Shown here: positions 1-8,469 of the stretch, piece by piece | Layout: the number at the start of each line of letters is the position of its first letter | How positions within the stretch are numbered: position 1 is the first letter of the stretch | Source of the DNA: an uncultured Flavobacterium sp. | GTDB taxonomy: Bacteria > Bacteroidota > Bacteroidia > Flavobacteriales > Flavobacteriaceae | Direction of reading: 5' to 3' | DNA: 10,721 bases | Assembly (NCBI GenBank): GCA_946479395.1 | Contig: CAMLFV010000090.1 | Coordinates: 1 to 10,721, forward strand | The notes under the pieces: generated by a model | The model's input: only the letters and a program-made list of their open reading frames with translations | What the model was told of the DNA's origin: nothing | Databases searched by the model: none | Made by a program: the position numbers and the translations under genes

Positions 1-1847
1 TGTTTACGTACAGAAACGGTTGCATTGTTTTCTTCATCCTCGCCAATAATAAGCATAAACGGATACTTTTGCAATTCTGCTTCACGAATTTTCTTACCAA
101 TAGTTTCGTTTCGGTCATCAAGTTTGGCGCGAATTTCGTTATTTTCTAACAAATTTAAAACTTTTTTAGCATAATTTTCGTATTTCTCGCTCAAAGACAG
201 GATAATAACTTGTTCTGGCATTAACCATAACGGGAAATGACCACCTGTATGTTCTAACAAAATAGCAATGAATCGTTCCATAGAACCAAATGGTGCACGG
301 TGAATCATTACAGGACGGTGCAATTTATCGTCTGATCCTTTATAAGTTAAATCAAAACGTTCAGGTAAATTGTAATCTACCTGAATGGTTCCTAACTGCC
401 AGCTACGCCCTAAAGCATCTTTCACCATGAAATCTAATTTAGGACCGTAAAAAGCTGCTTCACCAGACTCCACTACATAATTCAATCCTTTATCTTTTGC
501 TGCACTAATGATCGCATTTTCTGCTTTTTCCCAATTTTCAACATTCCCAATGTATTTATCAGGATTGTCTAAATCGCGTACAGAAACTTGTGCTGTAAAG
601 TTTTCAAAACCTAAAGATCCAAATACATACAGTACTAAATCGATTACTTTTTTGAATTCTTCATCTAACTGATCTGGTGTACAGAAAATATGTGCATCGT
701 CTTGAGTAAATCCGCGAACACGAGTCAAACCATGTAATTCGCCCGATTGTTCGTAACGATAAACTGTTCCAAATTCTGCATAACGTTTTGGTAAATCTTT
801 ATAAGACCAAGGTTTTGCATTATAAATTTCGCAGTGGTGCGGACAGTTCATTGGTTTCAATAAAAACTCTTCGCCTTCTGCCGGTGTATGAATTGGTTGG
901 AACGAATCGGCACCATATTTAGCATAGTGACCTGATGTTACATACAACTCTTTTTGACCTATGTGCGGAGTTACAACTTGCTCGTAACCTGCTTTCTTTT
1001 GTGCTTTGCGCAAAAATTGTTCTAAACGGTCGCGTAATGCGGCACCTTTTGGCAACCATAACGGTAAACCTTGACCCACACGTTGCGAGAAATGAAACAA
1101 TTCTAATTCTTTACCTAATGTACGGTGATCGCGGCGTTTTGCTTCTTCGATCATTTCTAAATATTCGGTAAGATCTTTTTGTTTAGGGAACGATATACCG
1201 TAAACACGCGTTAACTGCTTGTTTTTTTCGTCACCACGCCAATAAGCGCCCGCAACAGAAAGAATTTTTGCAGCTTTTATAATTCCAGTATTTGGAATGT
1301 GCCCACCACGACATAAATCTGTAAACGTAGCGTGATCGCAGAAACTAATAGTTCCGTCTTCTAAATTTTGGATTAATTCTGTTTTGTACTCGTTATCCTT
1401 ATATAATTCTAAAGCTGCTGCTTTTGTAGCAGATCGCATTTTAAACTCGTGCTTTTCTTTAGAAATTGCTAAAATTCTATCTTCAATTGCTTTGAAATCG
1501 TTTTCTGAAATTTTGTTCTCTCCGAAATCAACATCATAATAAAAACCATTTTCAATCGCTGGCCCAATAGTTAATTTAATACCCGGATACATTTCTTGCA
1601 ACGCCTGCGCCATAACGTGCGATGTAGAGTGCCAGAAAGCTTTTTTACCATCGGCATCGTTCCAAGTGTATAACGTTAAACTACCATCGGTGGTTAAAGG
1701 CGTAACCGTTTCAACGGTTGTACCGTTAAAGTTTGCTGAAATTACGTTACGTGCTAAACCTTCGCTTATACTTAAAGCGACATCGTGCGGAGTTACGCCT
1801 GAAGCATATTCGCGCACCGAACCATCTGGTAATGTTATTTTAATCAT
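1..1847 (-). CDS. thrS: Threonine--tRNA ligase, 3' end cut off by window edge
   Basis: This cytoplasmic class II synthetase charges tRNA-Thr with threonine. Reading from ATG at 1847 towards position 1 gives about 615 codons without a stop. The family is usually about 640-650 residues, so only some 30 C-terminal residues are missing. The domains in order are TGS (about 1-60), the editing domain with HSTSH (H73, H77) and the second metal/editing motif CRGGH (ending H183), and the class II catalytic core. The core holds MNCPHH (C335), motif 2 around [22 protein letters not shown] (H386) and motif 3 [11 protein letters not shown] (H516). C335, H386 and H516 match the three zinc ligands of the E. 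coli enzyme. The start of the anticodon-binding domain is also visible. The start is fixed by the canonical [11 protein letters not shown]-terminus and a promoter just upstream. In related genomes infC, rpmI and rplT often follow, which would lie off the left edge (inference). Confidence 0.98.
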   Translation of the reverse strand, partial: MIKITLPDGSVREYASGVTPHDVALSISEGLARNVISANFNGTTVETVTPLTTDGSLTLYTWNDADGKKAFWHSTSHVMAQALQEMYPGIKLTIGPAIENGFYYDVDFGENKISENDFKAIEDRILAISKEKHEFKMRSATKAAALELYKDNEYKTELIQNLEDGTISFCDHATFTDLCRGGHIPNTGIIKAAKILSVAGAYWRGDEKNKQLTRVYGISFPKQKDLTEYLEMIEEAKRRDHRTLGKELELFHFSQRVGQGLPLWLPKGAALRDRLEQFLRKAQKKAGYEQVVTPHIGQKELYVTSGHYAKYGADSFQPIHTPAEGEEFLLKPMNCPHHCEIYNAKPWSYKDLPKRYAEFGTVYRYEQSGELHGLTRVRGFTQDDAHIFCTPDQLDEEFKKVIDLVLYVFGSLGFENFTAQVSVRDLDNPDKYIGNVENWEKAENAIISAAKDKGLNYVVESGEAAFYGPKLDFMVKDALGRSWQLGTIQVDYNLPERFDLTYKGSDDKLHRPVMIHRAPFGSMERFIAILLEHTGGHFPLWLMPEQVIILSLSEKYENYAKKVLNLLENNEIRAKLDDRNETIGKKIREAELQKYPFMLIIGEDEENNATVSVRK

Positions 1848-1869
1848 CTTACTATTGAAATTTATCACG

Positions 1870-1903
1870 CAAATATACTAAAGAAATATTTTACGTTAAC
1901 AAA
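1870..1903 (-). promoter_or_regulatory. Probable thrS promoter (Bacteroidota type)
   Basis: On the minus strand a perfect TAnnTTTG box, TATATTTG, lies at 1877-1870. A TTTG, the -33-type element, lies at 1903-1900, 22 bases upstream. Both the sequences and the spacing fit the Bacteroidota primary sigma factor consensus. The box is 22 bases from the thrS start codon, so the leader would be only about 15-20 bases. That leaves no room for a T-box or other structured regulatory leader. No transcript data are available, so this is a sequence match only. Confidence 0.7.
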
Positions 1904-1914
1904 AAATAGTACGC

Positions 1915-1927
1915 TTTCATTATGAAA
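1915..1927. repeat. Short perfect inverted repeat in the thrS/operon divergent gap
   Basis: TTTCAT and ATGAAA flank a single T and form a perfect 13-base inverted repeat. It lies just upstream of the thrS -33 element and 33 bases before the start of the plus-strand operon. A dimeric regulator could bind here, but the repeat is short and AT-rich and could be chance. The rest of the 1848-1959 gap holds the promoter elements listed separately and nothing else I can identify. Confidence 0.3.
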
Positions 1928-1932
1928 TGTTG

Positions 1933-1941
1933 TAGTTTTTG
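1933..1941 (+). promoter_or_regulatory. Weak candidate -7 box for the glycan operon
   Basis: TAGTTTTTG resembles TAnnTTTG with one extra base between TA and TTTG. It ends 18 bases before the ATG at 1960, a distance like that of the thrS box to its start. No TTG or TTTG was found at the expected -33 distance. It is the best plus-strand candidate in the gap, but a poor one, and the operon promoter could lie elsewhere. Confidence 0.25.
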
Positions 1942-1959
1942 CTTTATTTCGTTGTTGTA

Positions 1960-2919
1960 ATGGTTAAGAAGCATTCTATTAAAGTTATCAGGTACAAAAA
2001 TCAGTTTAAAAGCAACTGGGATGATTTTGTAAACGAAGCAAAAAACGGCATTTTTTTGTTTCAGCGTGATTTTATGGAATATCACAGCGACCGATTTGAT
2101 GATTTTTCGCTGCTATTTTTTTCAGATGATGAATTGGTTGCTTTGTTGCCAGCTTGTAAGATTGATACGGTTTGTTATAGTCACAAAGGATTGACGTATG
2201 GAAGTTTGATCGTAAAAAAAGAATGTAAGTTTCATTTGTATAAAGAGATTTTTACAGCGTTGATTGATTTTTTAAAGGATCAAAATTTTACTGAATTGAT
2301 CATAAAAACAATACCATCAATTTATTGTGAAGCAGGAAATGACGAATTGCCGTTTTTGCATCAGCTTTACGAAGGTTCTATTGAAATGAATATAGGATCA
2401 GTTATTTATAACAGAAAAGAAATTGTTTTTTCAAAATCGATTATTCGAAATGCAAAAAATGCTCAGAAGAAGGGCATCGAAATAAGAAAATCGAATGATT
2501 TTAAAACTTTTTGGAATGATTTACTGTTGCCAAGGTTAGAAGAACGTTTTAATAAAAAACCAATTCATTCATTAAATGAAATAATTTATCTGAAAGAACG
2601 TTTTCCTAATGAAATTGAATTATACGCAGCTTTTTTAAACGAAGAAATGATAGCTGGAACCATTTTATTCAACAATAAAATTTTTTTAAAATCGCAATAT
2701 ATCGCAAGTAAATCAAGCTATAATAAATTGGGCGGCTTAGATTTACTTCATTATGAAATTATTAAAGATTTAAATAACGATTATTTTGATTTCGGAACAT
2801 CGTCTGAAGATTTTTCAACTGCCGAAAACTCTAATTTGTTAGCATGGAAAGAGCAGTTTGGTGCGCGAACTATTGTATTTCCAACATATACCTTTAAAAT
2901 TAACCAACCAAAAATATGA
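1960..2919 (+). CDS. FemAB/GNAT-like acyltransferase (possible sugar N-acyltransferase)
   Basis: The protein has 319 residues from ATG 1960. A TTG 21 bases upstream would add seven residues (LYFVVV-type), but ATG is preferred because the family-like core [18 protein letters not shown] follows at once. The sequence looks like the FemAB or BioF2-like branch of the GNAT superfamily, with an N-terminal [24 protein letters not shown] segment (about 20-46). The C-terminal half fits the acyl-donor-binding fold: [17 protein letters not shown] (221-237), [15 protein letters not shown] (245-259) and [10 protein letters not shown] (275-284). No signal peptide or membrane segment is visible, so it is probably cytoplasmic. 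Its stop overlaps the aminotransferase start by four bases. That position makes N-acylation of the amino sugar made by its neighbour a reasonable guess. FemAB relatives can also transfer amino acids, so the donor is unknown. The fold is fairly certain, the substrate is not. Confidence 0.8.
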   Translation: MVKKHSIKVIRYKNQFKSNWDDFVNEAKNGIFLFQRDFMEYHSDRFDDFSLLFFSDDELVALLPACKIDTVCYSHKGLTYGSLIVKKECKFHLYKEIFTALIDFLKDQNFTELIIKTIPSIYCEAGNDELPFLHQLYEGSIEMNIGSVIYNRKEIVFSKSIIRNAKNAQKKGIEIRKSNDFKTFWNDLLLPRLEERFNKKPIHSLNEIIYLKERFPNEIELYAAFLNEEMIAGTILFNNKIFLKSQYIASKSSYNKLGGLDLLHYEIIKDLNNDYFDFGTSSEDFSTAENSNLLAWKEQFGARTIVFPTYTFKINQPKI

Positions 2920-4013
2920 TTCCGTATTTAAATTTAAAGAAATTGAATGAGCCTTATCAGGATGCATTTCTTGAGAAAACGAAATTGTTTTTTAACAAAG
3001 GACATTATATTTTAGGTGACGAAGTGTTGAAATTTGAAGAAGAATTTGCTGACTATTGCAATGTTTCGCACTGTATCGGCGTTGGAAATGGTTTAGACGC
3101 ATTGGTTTTAATTTTTAAAGCGTATTTGGAATTAGGTATTTTAAAGGAAGGTGATGAAGTTATTGTGCCCGCAAATACGTACATAGCCAGTATTTTAGCA
3201 ATTATGAATGCAGGTTTAACTCCAAAATTGGTCGATACAAATTTACTGAACTACAATTTAACGTTAGATGTTTTACAACAACAAGTAACACAACATACTA
3301 AAGCGGTTTTAATGGTGCATTTGTACGGGCAAGTAAACGATGCTTTGAAAATTAAGACTTTTTGTAAAGATTTTGGCTTGTTGCTAATTGAAGATGCTGC
3401 ACAAGCACATGGAGCAACGGCTGATAATATGAAAGCAGGAAGTATTGGAGATGCTGTCGGATTTAGTTTTTATCCCGGGAAAAATTTAGGATGTGTGGGC
3501 GATGGCGGTGCTGTTACAACAAATAATACCAAGCTAGCGAATTGTATTCGTAGTTTACGCAATTACGGATCTGAATTAAAATACCACAATATTTACAAAG
3601 GAATAAACTCGAGATTAGATGAGTTACAAGCTACTTTTTTACGTTTGAAATTACCCGATTTGGATTTTGACAACAAAACACGACAAGGAATAGCAAAAAG
3701 ATATCTTTCTGAAATTACAAATCCGTTAATTGCTATGCCTTTTGTGACAGATTTTGAAGCGCATGTTTTTCATATTTTCCCCGTAAGAGTTGAAAATAGG
3801 GCAGACTTTCAAAATTATCTGTTGCAGCACGATATTCAAACTTTGATTCATTACCCCATTGCGCCGCATAAACAAGAAGCTATGCAGGAATTTCATGGTT
3901 TGCAATTTCCAATTTCAGAATTAATTCATCAGCAAATTGTAAGCATTCCGTTAAATCCGTCGTTAACTGTGGAAGAACAAGATTTTATTATTGAAAAAAT
4001 AAATGGTTATTAA
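2916..4013 (+). CDS. fdtB: PLP-dependent dTDP-3-keto-6-deoxyhexose aminotransferase (FdtB/QdtB type)
   Basis: This 365-residue protein is a DegT/DnrJ/EryC1/StrS family aminotransferase of normal length. It would transfer an amino group, usually from glutamate, to C3 of a dTDP-3-keto-6-deoxyhexose, giving dTDP-Fuc3N or dTDP-Qui3N. Visible marks are the cofactor phosphate-binding GNGLDAL (57-63), the PANTYIAS segment (85-92), the pyridine-binding aspartate in [10 protein letters not shown] (D160) and the Schiff-base lysine K189 in SFYPGKNLG. The YPGKNLG form of the lysine motif is typical of the FdtB/QdtB/VioA-like branch. The specific assignment rests on that motif and on the FdtA/QdtA-type ketoisomerase at the end of the same operon. 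The sequence alone does not separate Fuc3N from Qui3N. ATG overlaps the preceding stop as ATGA. Confidence 0.9.
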   Translation: MIPYLNLKKLNEPYQDAFLEKTKLFFNKGHYILGDEVLKFEEEFADYCNVSHCIGVGNGLDALVLIFKAYLELGILKEGDEVIVPANTYIASILAIMNAGLTPKLVDTNLLNYNLTLDVLQQQVTQHTKAVLMVHLYGQVNDALKIKTFCKDFGLLLIEDAAQAHGATADNMKAGSIGDAVGFSFYPGKNLGCVGDGGAVTTNNTKLANCIRSLRNYGSELKYHNIYKGINSRLDELQATFLRLKLPDLDFDNKTRQGIAKRYLSEITNPLIAMPFVTDFEAHVFHIFPVRVENRADFQNYLLQHDIQTLIHYPIAPHKQEAMQEFHGLQFPISELIHQQIVSIPLNPSLTVEEQDFIIEKINGY

Positions 4014-5005
4014 TGATGGATATTTACGTAAAATCGTTTAATCGAGCCTATTTATTGCATATAACAATAGCCAGCATCTATCATTATCTAAATGGTTTTA
4101 GTGGAAGAATTGTTGTTTTAGACGATGGTACTCCACAGAAATATTTAGATAAAATTGTAGAACTATTTCCTGAAGTTCAAATTGTAAAATCACCTTATTA
4201 CGAGCAGAAAAGTAAAGATATTTCTTTAAATAGAGTACCTGAAAAAGTTATTCCTGCTGATTTTTGGCGCGATGAAGTTTTAAAAGGATCCAAATATTTT
4301 ATTCTCTTAGAAGACGATATGTGGTTTACACAACCAATAAATTATAAAGATTTTACAAGAGATGTTTATGATTTAAAAATGGATATGATTAAATTTTTAT
4401 GGTTAAAAAACACAAATCTGATTTCTGATAATATCATTCAAAACACAGAGTATTTCAATATAGTTCAGCCAAAAGTTCTAACTAAAAATCCGTTTTTGTT
4501 TGATGCCATTTTTAGAACAAACAAATTCAAATTAGGAAGTTTAGTTACTAAATTATTCAATCATAAATTAGAACTTTTAAAATATTACCATTTATACATG
4601 GTTGCCGGTGGCGTTTTTTCTAAAAGATATTATGAAAATGCTTGGAAAACCTCGAAAAATAAAGTTGATGAATTGAATAATATCTCTAAGGTTTTACATA
4701 AATCTAATGTTTTTAAACTAGGAAATACTAAAACCGAAATTTTAAAGACCACAATTAAGTTTACAGCATCTGATATCGAAAAAGAAAATTTAATAAATTC
4801 ATTAGATGTTTTTAAGTTTAATTCTATTTTAAATGAAGATTGGTATAATAATAAGAGTAATGAATCTATTAATTTTACAGACGATGTAAGTACTAAATGG
4901 ATTAAAGATTGTTGTATGAATTCCGATATAAATTTTGAAGGTTGGCAGAATTGGTATAAGAATGTTAAGAAAAATTATGAACTTATGGGTTGTAATTTAG
5001 ATTAA
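4013..5005 (+). CDS. GT-A fold glycosyltransferase
   Basis: The 330-residue product has the features of a nucleotide-sugar-dependent GT-A glycosyltransferase. A VKSFNRAYLL..TIASI opening (6-22) resembles the GT2 start, RIVVLDDGT (32-40) fits the nucleotide-binding strand and LEDDMWF (99-105) fits the DxD-type metal site. The second half is rich in lysine and asparagine and matches nothing I recognise, so donor and acceptor are unknown. No transmembrane segment is apparent, so it probably works at the cytoplasmic face of the membrane. The ATG at 4013 overlaps the previous TAA (TAATG), and a second ATG follows immediately at 4016, so either could be the start. The gene is visibly more AT-rich than thrS, as is common in polysaccharide loci. 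Confidence 0.75.
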   Translation: MMDIYVKSFNRAYLLHITIASIYHYLNGFSGRIVVLDDGTPQKYLDKIVELFPEVQIVKSPYYEQKSKDISLNRVPEKVIPADFWRDEVLKGSKYFILLEDDMWFTQPINYKDFTRDVYDLKMDMIKFLWLKNTNLISDNIIQNTEYFNIVQPKVLTKNPFLFDAIFRTNKFKLGSLVTKLFNHKLELLKYYHLYMVAGGVFSKRYYENAWKTSKNKVDELNNISKVLHKSNVFKLGNTKTEILKTTIKFTASDIEKENLINSLDVFKFNSILNEDWYNNKSNESINFTDDVSTKWIKDCCMNSDINFEGWQNWYKNVKKNYELMGCNLD

Positions 5006-6472
5006 ATGAAAGAAGAAAAACATTATAAAACACTATTTAAAGCTACTTCACTTTTTGGATTGGTCGAGGTTTTACGTTTACTTTTAAAAATTATAACAAA
5101 TTGGGCAGCAAGTAATTTTCTAGGTACAAAAGGTTTTGGATTAGTTGGTTTAATTGAAAATACGGTTCAATTAATTAGTTCATTTTCAAGCTTGGGAATC
5201 AATTTTACAGGAGTTAGAGAAATCGCTGCCAATAAAACCAATGATATAGAATTTCACAAAACGATTAAAGCTGTAAGCCAGTTTTCTTTATTCACTGGAA
5301 TTTTATCTGCTATAATATCTATTATTTTCGCCAGCAGAATAAGTCTTGAAACTTTTAAAACTACTGAATACTTTTATTGGTTTATTGCATTGTCCGTATA
5401 TTTTGTTGCTACAAGCTACACACAAAGTAAAATTATTTATTTAGAAGGATCACAAAACTTTAAAAAGTTAGTTAATGTTAACATTATAGTTAATGTGTTA
5501 AATTCAATAATTGTATTAGCAGCCTATTATTTTTTTTATACTCAGGGAATTATAGTTGCAATGATTATCAATTCGTTAGTTGCATTGATATTTTATACAA
5601 AATTAAGTAGTATTCCAAAAACAAAAGTAGTATTAACACCTGCCGAAAGAAATGAATACTTTAAAAAGTTTATAAAATCGGGTAGTTTATTAGCTTTAAA
5701 TACATCTATAGGTTTAGCCAGTTTTTATATAATACGTAAATATTTTATTGACATTAACGAAGAGGTTTTAAGTTTTTACAATGCTGGAAATCTAATGATT
5801 GTATCTTATTTAGGAATTATTTTTATAGCAATGGGCAAATTCTTTTTTCCTAAACTATCGCAATCAACTAAAGACTATAAACTATCAAACCAATTAATTA
5901 ATAATCAGTTAGAATTAAGCTTACTAATTATTTTACCAGCAATTATTTTAATATATACTTTTGCAGATTTCTTTATTAAAACACTTTTTTCATCTGCATT
6001 TTTACCCATTTATGATATGCTTATTTTTGGATTGGCTTCAATTATTTTCCGCAGTTTTAATTATGCTGTTGGATATTTGCTTTTATCACATCAAAATTTT
6101 AAACAATACTTTTATATCAATGCGTTTAGCGATGTGTTAAACGCTGTTTTAACGATTATTTTTTATGAAGAATGGGGATTAATCGGAGTTGGATTTTCAA
6201 CATTCTTAAACTATCTTCTTTCATCTATTTACATTTACTTTTATACAAATAAAAAATACTCTTTTAAAGTTTCTAACTTTGTAAAAAAGCAGTTTTTAGT
6301 TACATTCATTATAATTTCTATTGTACTATTAACAAATTTTATATTAGATAAATTGTATTTTACTATAATTTCCGTAAGTTTATTTATAATATCTGCAGTT
6401 TACAGTATAAAAAAGATTGATGAATATATTTTCGATTTTAAAATCAGTAAAAAAATAAAAACTTTATTTTGA
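5006..6472 (+). CDS. wzx: Wzx-type polysaccharide/O-antigen flippase
   Basis: This 488-residue, very hydrophobic protein has roughly 12-14 membrane segments. Clear ones lie near 91-110, 121-138, 157-197, 223-243, 258-281, 303-326, 333-360, 368-411 and 430-467. The N-terminus, with NWAASNFLGTKGFGLVGLIENTVQ (32-55, shown here only as a landmark) followed by a short loop and SLGINFTGVREIA (62-74), is typical of the MATE/MOP-superfamily O-antigen translocases. These flip undecaprenyl-diphosphate-linked oligosaccharides across the inner membrane. ATG directly follows the previous stop. Its place between glycosyltransferase and sugar-modification genes supports a Wzx role, although no wzy polymerase is visible in the window. 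The exported oligosaccharide cannot be inferred from sequence. Confidence 0.88.
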   Translation: MKEEKHYKTLFKATSLFGLVEVLRLLLKIITNWAASNFLGTKGFGLVGLIENTVQLISSFSSLGINFTGVREIAANKTNDIEFHKTIKAVSQFSLFTGILSAIISIIFASRISLETFKTTEYFYWFIALSVYFVATSYTQSKIIYLEGSQNFKKLVNVNIIVNVLNSIIVLAAYYFFYTQGIIVAMIINSLVALIFYTKLSSIPKTKVVLTPAERNEYFKKFIKSGSLLALNTSIGLASFYIIRKYFIDINEEVLSFYNAGNLMIVSYLGIIFIAMGKFFFPKLSQSTKDYKLSNQLINNQLELSLLIILPAIILIYTFADFFIKTLFSSAFLPIYDMLIFGLASIIFRSFNYAVGYLLLSHQNFKQYFYINAFSDVLNAVLTIIFYEEWGLIGVGFSTFLNYLLSSIYIYFYTNKKYSFKVSNFVKKQFLVTFIIISIVLLTNFILDKLYFTIISVSLFIISAVYSIKKIDEYIFDFKISKKIKTLF

Positions 6473-7188
6473 TTGATAAATTTAAACATTTTAGTAGTAT
6501 AAGTTGGTATCAAACATTAAAAATAAACTTTAGGGCTTTTTCTTTTAAAGAAGCATCTTTGCTACCAATTATTGTTTATCGCGGATTTAAAATAGTAAAA
6601 TTCAACGGAAAAATTATTTTAAAAACAAAGGCTAAATTTGGATTAATTGGTTTTGGACAGCCTTACGAAATATTCAAGCGAAAAAGAAATTGTGGCGAAG
6701 CTATAATAAACGGTTTACTCGAAATTAATGGCAGCGTTCAGTTTGGTTTAGATACTAAATTGTTTATTAAAGAAAATGCGGTTTTAAAATTAGGACACAT
6801 AAATTCTTTTGCTAGTCGTACCGAAATAATCTGTTTTAAAAGTATATCAATTGGTAATTGGGTACAATTTGGAAACGATTGTTTAATTACAGACACCAAT
6901 TTTCATGAGTTGAAAGACCTATCAACACAAACAAAACTTCCTATGAATAAAGATATAACAATAGGTTCTTATAATTTTGTAGGCGCGCGTTCTACAATAA
7001 AAGGAAATACTACAACAGCAGATAACTGTTTGGTAGGAACAAATTCTCTATTAAACAAAAATTATTTTTCTTTAGGAGAAAACATTATTTTAGGGGGGAT
7101 TCCTGCTAAATTAATTAAAGAAAATATTGTACGTGATTGGGAAACTGAAAAAGAAAATTTAGAAAATTATCTAACCATTAAATTGTAA
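6469..7188 (+). CDS. Left-handed beta-helix (hexapeptide) acyltransferase
   Basis: This 239-residue protein starts with TTG at 6469, which overlaps the flippase stop (TTGA). No ATG occurs in frame until deep in the helix (residue 159), and the conserved-looking N-terminus SISWYQTLKINFRAF begins at residue 10, so the TTG start is well supported. Residues about 80-215 carry irregular hexapeptide repeats: SISIGNWVQFGNDCLI (125-140), DITIGSYNFVGARSTIKGN (162-180) and NCLVGTNSLLN (186-196), ending in the classic GGIPAKLIKEN (209-219). H146 in DTNFHEL lies where WbbJ-type acetyltransferases have the catalytic histidine. The likely reaction is O- or N-acetylation of a sugar from acetyl-CoA. It is one of two acyltransferases in the operon and a candidate for an FdtC/QdtC-like step, but it could equally O-acetylate the glycan. 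Confidence 0.85.
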   Translation: MIDKFKHFSSISWYQTLKINFRAFSFKEASLLPIIVYRGFKIVKFNGKIILKTKAKFGLIGFGQPYEIFKRKRNCGEAIINGLLEINGSVQFGLDTKLFIKENAVLKLGHINSFASRTEIICFKSISIGNWVQFGNDCLITDTNFHELKDLSTQTKLPMNKDITIGSYNFVGARSTIKGNTTTADNCLVGTNSLLNKNYFSLGENIILGGIPAKLIKENIVRDWETEKENLENYLTIKL

Positions 7189-7578
7189 ATGAGCAAAATA
7201 ATTATACTTCCAAAAATTGAAGATCCAAGAGGGAATTTATCTGTTATTCAAGGTAATACAATTCCTTTTGAAATTAACCGCGTTTATTTTTTGTACGATG
7301 TTCCAAGCGGAGCCGAACGGGGCGGACATGCACATAAAAATCAGCAGGAATTTATAATTGCGGTTTCTGGTAGTTTTGAAGTGGTTTTAAATACAGGAAC
7401 CGAAGAAAAAGTATATCATTTGTTTAAACCCAATGAAGGTTTGTATGTTCCTATAAATACTTGGCGCGAGTTGCGAAATTTTTCATCAGGATCGGTTTGT
7501 TTGGTTGTTTCTTCTGATGAGTTTGATGAAAGCGATTACATACGCGATTTTAATGATTTTAAGAATTATCTAAAATAA
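7189..7578 (+). CDS. fdtA: dTDP-4-keto-6-deoxyglucose 3,4-ketoisomerase (FdtA/QdtA cupin)
   Basis: The 129-residue product is a single-domain cupin of normal family length. It isomerises dTDP-4-keto-6-deoxy-D-glucose to a 3-keto-6-deoxyhexose, the substrate of the aminotransferase in this operon. Visible marks are the N-terminal PKIEDPRGNLSVIQG (8-22), INRVYFLYDVP (29-39) and the cupin motif GAERGGHAHK, whose H47 and H49 correspond to the pair of active-site histidines in FdtA and QdtA. The C-terminal strand contains GLYVPINTWRELRNFS. FdtA and QdtA differ in the C4 stereochemistry of the product (galacto or gluco), which I cannot settle from sequence, so the symbol stands for the family. ATG abuts the previous stop, and the gene closes the operon. 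Its last 9 bases overlap the 3' end of a minus-strand glycosyltransferase gene. Confidence 0.92.
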   Translation: MSKIIILPKIEDPRGNLSVIQGNTIPFEINRVYFLYDVPSGAERGGHAHKNQQEFIIAVSGSFEVVLNTGTEEKVYHLFKPNEGLYVPINTWRELRNFSSGSVCLVVSSDEFDESDYIRDFNDFKNYLK

Positions 7579-8454
7579 TCGAACTCTACACTTTAATTCA
7601 ATCATAGAAAACTTTAAAAGTTCTAACCATTGTTTGTTTTTAAAACATTGTTCCATGCTGTAATGAATTCTTTTCAGTAAAGCATTGTTTTCTGTTTTAG
7701 ATGTATTTCTCACAATTGATTCAGTATAAATCTGTCGAAGCGATTTGTTTATTTTCTTGGAGAATTCATCGTTTTTATGAAACTGATTTCCCAAAGAATT
7801 TTCTAAAAATCTTTTTTCAACTAAAAAATCATCTAAAAATTTAATTTCATATATTTTGGAAAGTCGCAACCAATAATCTAAATCTTCAAAAAATAATTCT
7901 TCGTTATACCCTTTTAATAATTTAAAATGCTTTCGAGTAAACATAGACGCTACGGAACACATTACAATTCCGCCAGAAAGTAATCTTATATAATTGGTAT
8001 TGTGTAATAATAAATCTGTAATTTTGTTTTCTTCATCAACTTCAAAATACGGTTTTGTTCGTATGCCGTAATCATTAATATGATACGCATTTCCAAAGAT
8101 TAATCCCACATTATCAGTCTGCTTTGTAAAGAAATTTACCTGTTTTTCAATACAATCTTCAAGCAAAATATCATCTGCCGAAAAATCAATTAAATAAGTT
8201 CCTTTAGATTGTTTAAATCCATAATTAAAAGCTTTTGTAGAACTAACAGGTTCGGTGAATTTTATATATTTTATCGATGGATTTTTATCTGCTATCTTTG
8301 TAATAACATCTTGAGAATTGTCTGAACTTCCATTGTTAATAACAATTAATTCTATATTTTTATAGGTTTGATTTAATACCGAATTTATAGCTTGTTGCAC
8401 AAAATTTTCGTGGTTAAAACAAATACAAATTACAGAAACAACAGGTAAAGACAT
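7570..8454 (-). CDS. Family 2 glycosyltransferase
   Basis: The product has 294 residues from ATG 8454. It shows the GT2 plan: VSVICICFNHENFVQQAINS (6-25) with SVLNQTYKNIELIVINNGSSD next, then the metal/nucleotide site FSADD (91-95) in place of the usual DADD, and ELFFEDLDYWLRL (186-198) as the acceptor-side acidic motif. It is probably cytoplasmic and adds one sugar to the growing lipid-linked glycan. Specificity is unknown. The gene runs opposite to the main operon, and its stop overlaps the ketoisomerase gene by 9 bases tail to tail. Upstream, only 23 bases separate it from the divergent GT4 gene. A TATCTTTG box lies in that gap. Confidence 0.88.
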   Translation of the reverse strand: MSLPVVSVICICFNHENFVQQAINSVLNQTYKNIELIVINNGSSDNSQDVITKIADKNPSIKYIKFTEPVSSTKAFNYGFKQSKGTYLIDFSADDILLEDCIEKQVNFFTKQTDNVGLIFGNAYHINDYGIRTKPYFEVDEENKITDLLLHNTNYIRLLSGGIVMCSVASMFTRKHFKLLKGYNEELFFEDLDYWLRLSKIYEIKFLDDFLVEKRFLENSLGNQFHKNDEFSKKINKSLRQIYTESIVRNTSKTENNALLKRIHYSMEQCFKNKQWLELLKFSMIELKCRVRLF

Positions 8455-8469
8455 TTTTTTAATTTACAG

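Larger units (their letters stand above)
1960..7578 (+). other. Predicted six-gene glycan operon
   Basis: Six plus-strand genes follow one another with no gap. The junctions are ATGA (2916-2919), TAATG (4011-4015), TAAATG (5003-5008), TTGA (6469-6472) and TAAATG (7186-7191). Such tight packing implies one transcript and probably translational coupling. The unit contains two sugar-nucleotide enzymes, two acyltransferases, one glycosyltransferase and one flippase. Thus it combines amino-sugar synthesis with glycan export. No internal or final terminator hairpin with a T-run was seen. Confidence 0.75.

Noticed and set aside
935..1881. Short plus-strand reading frames at 935-1171 and 1666-1881
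   Set aside because: They lie antisense within thrS, whose identity is certain, and their translations show no family features.
1891..2085. A 64-codon minus-strand reading frame across the start of the GNAT-like gene
   Set aside because: It overlaps the thrS promoter and the well-supported acyltransferase gene and has no recognisable features.
7565..7579. ATTAT-CTAAA-ATAAT hairpin at the convergent gene ends, a possible terminator
   Set aside because: A five-pair, all-AT stem without a T-run is too weak to call.
7610..7622. Near-palindrome AACTTTAAAAGTT
   Set aside because: It lies inside a coding region, has almost no loop and is of a kind expected by chance in AT-rich DNA.
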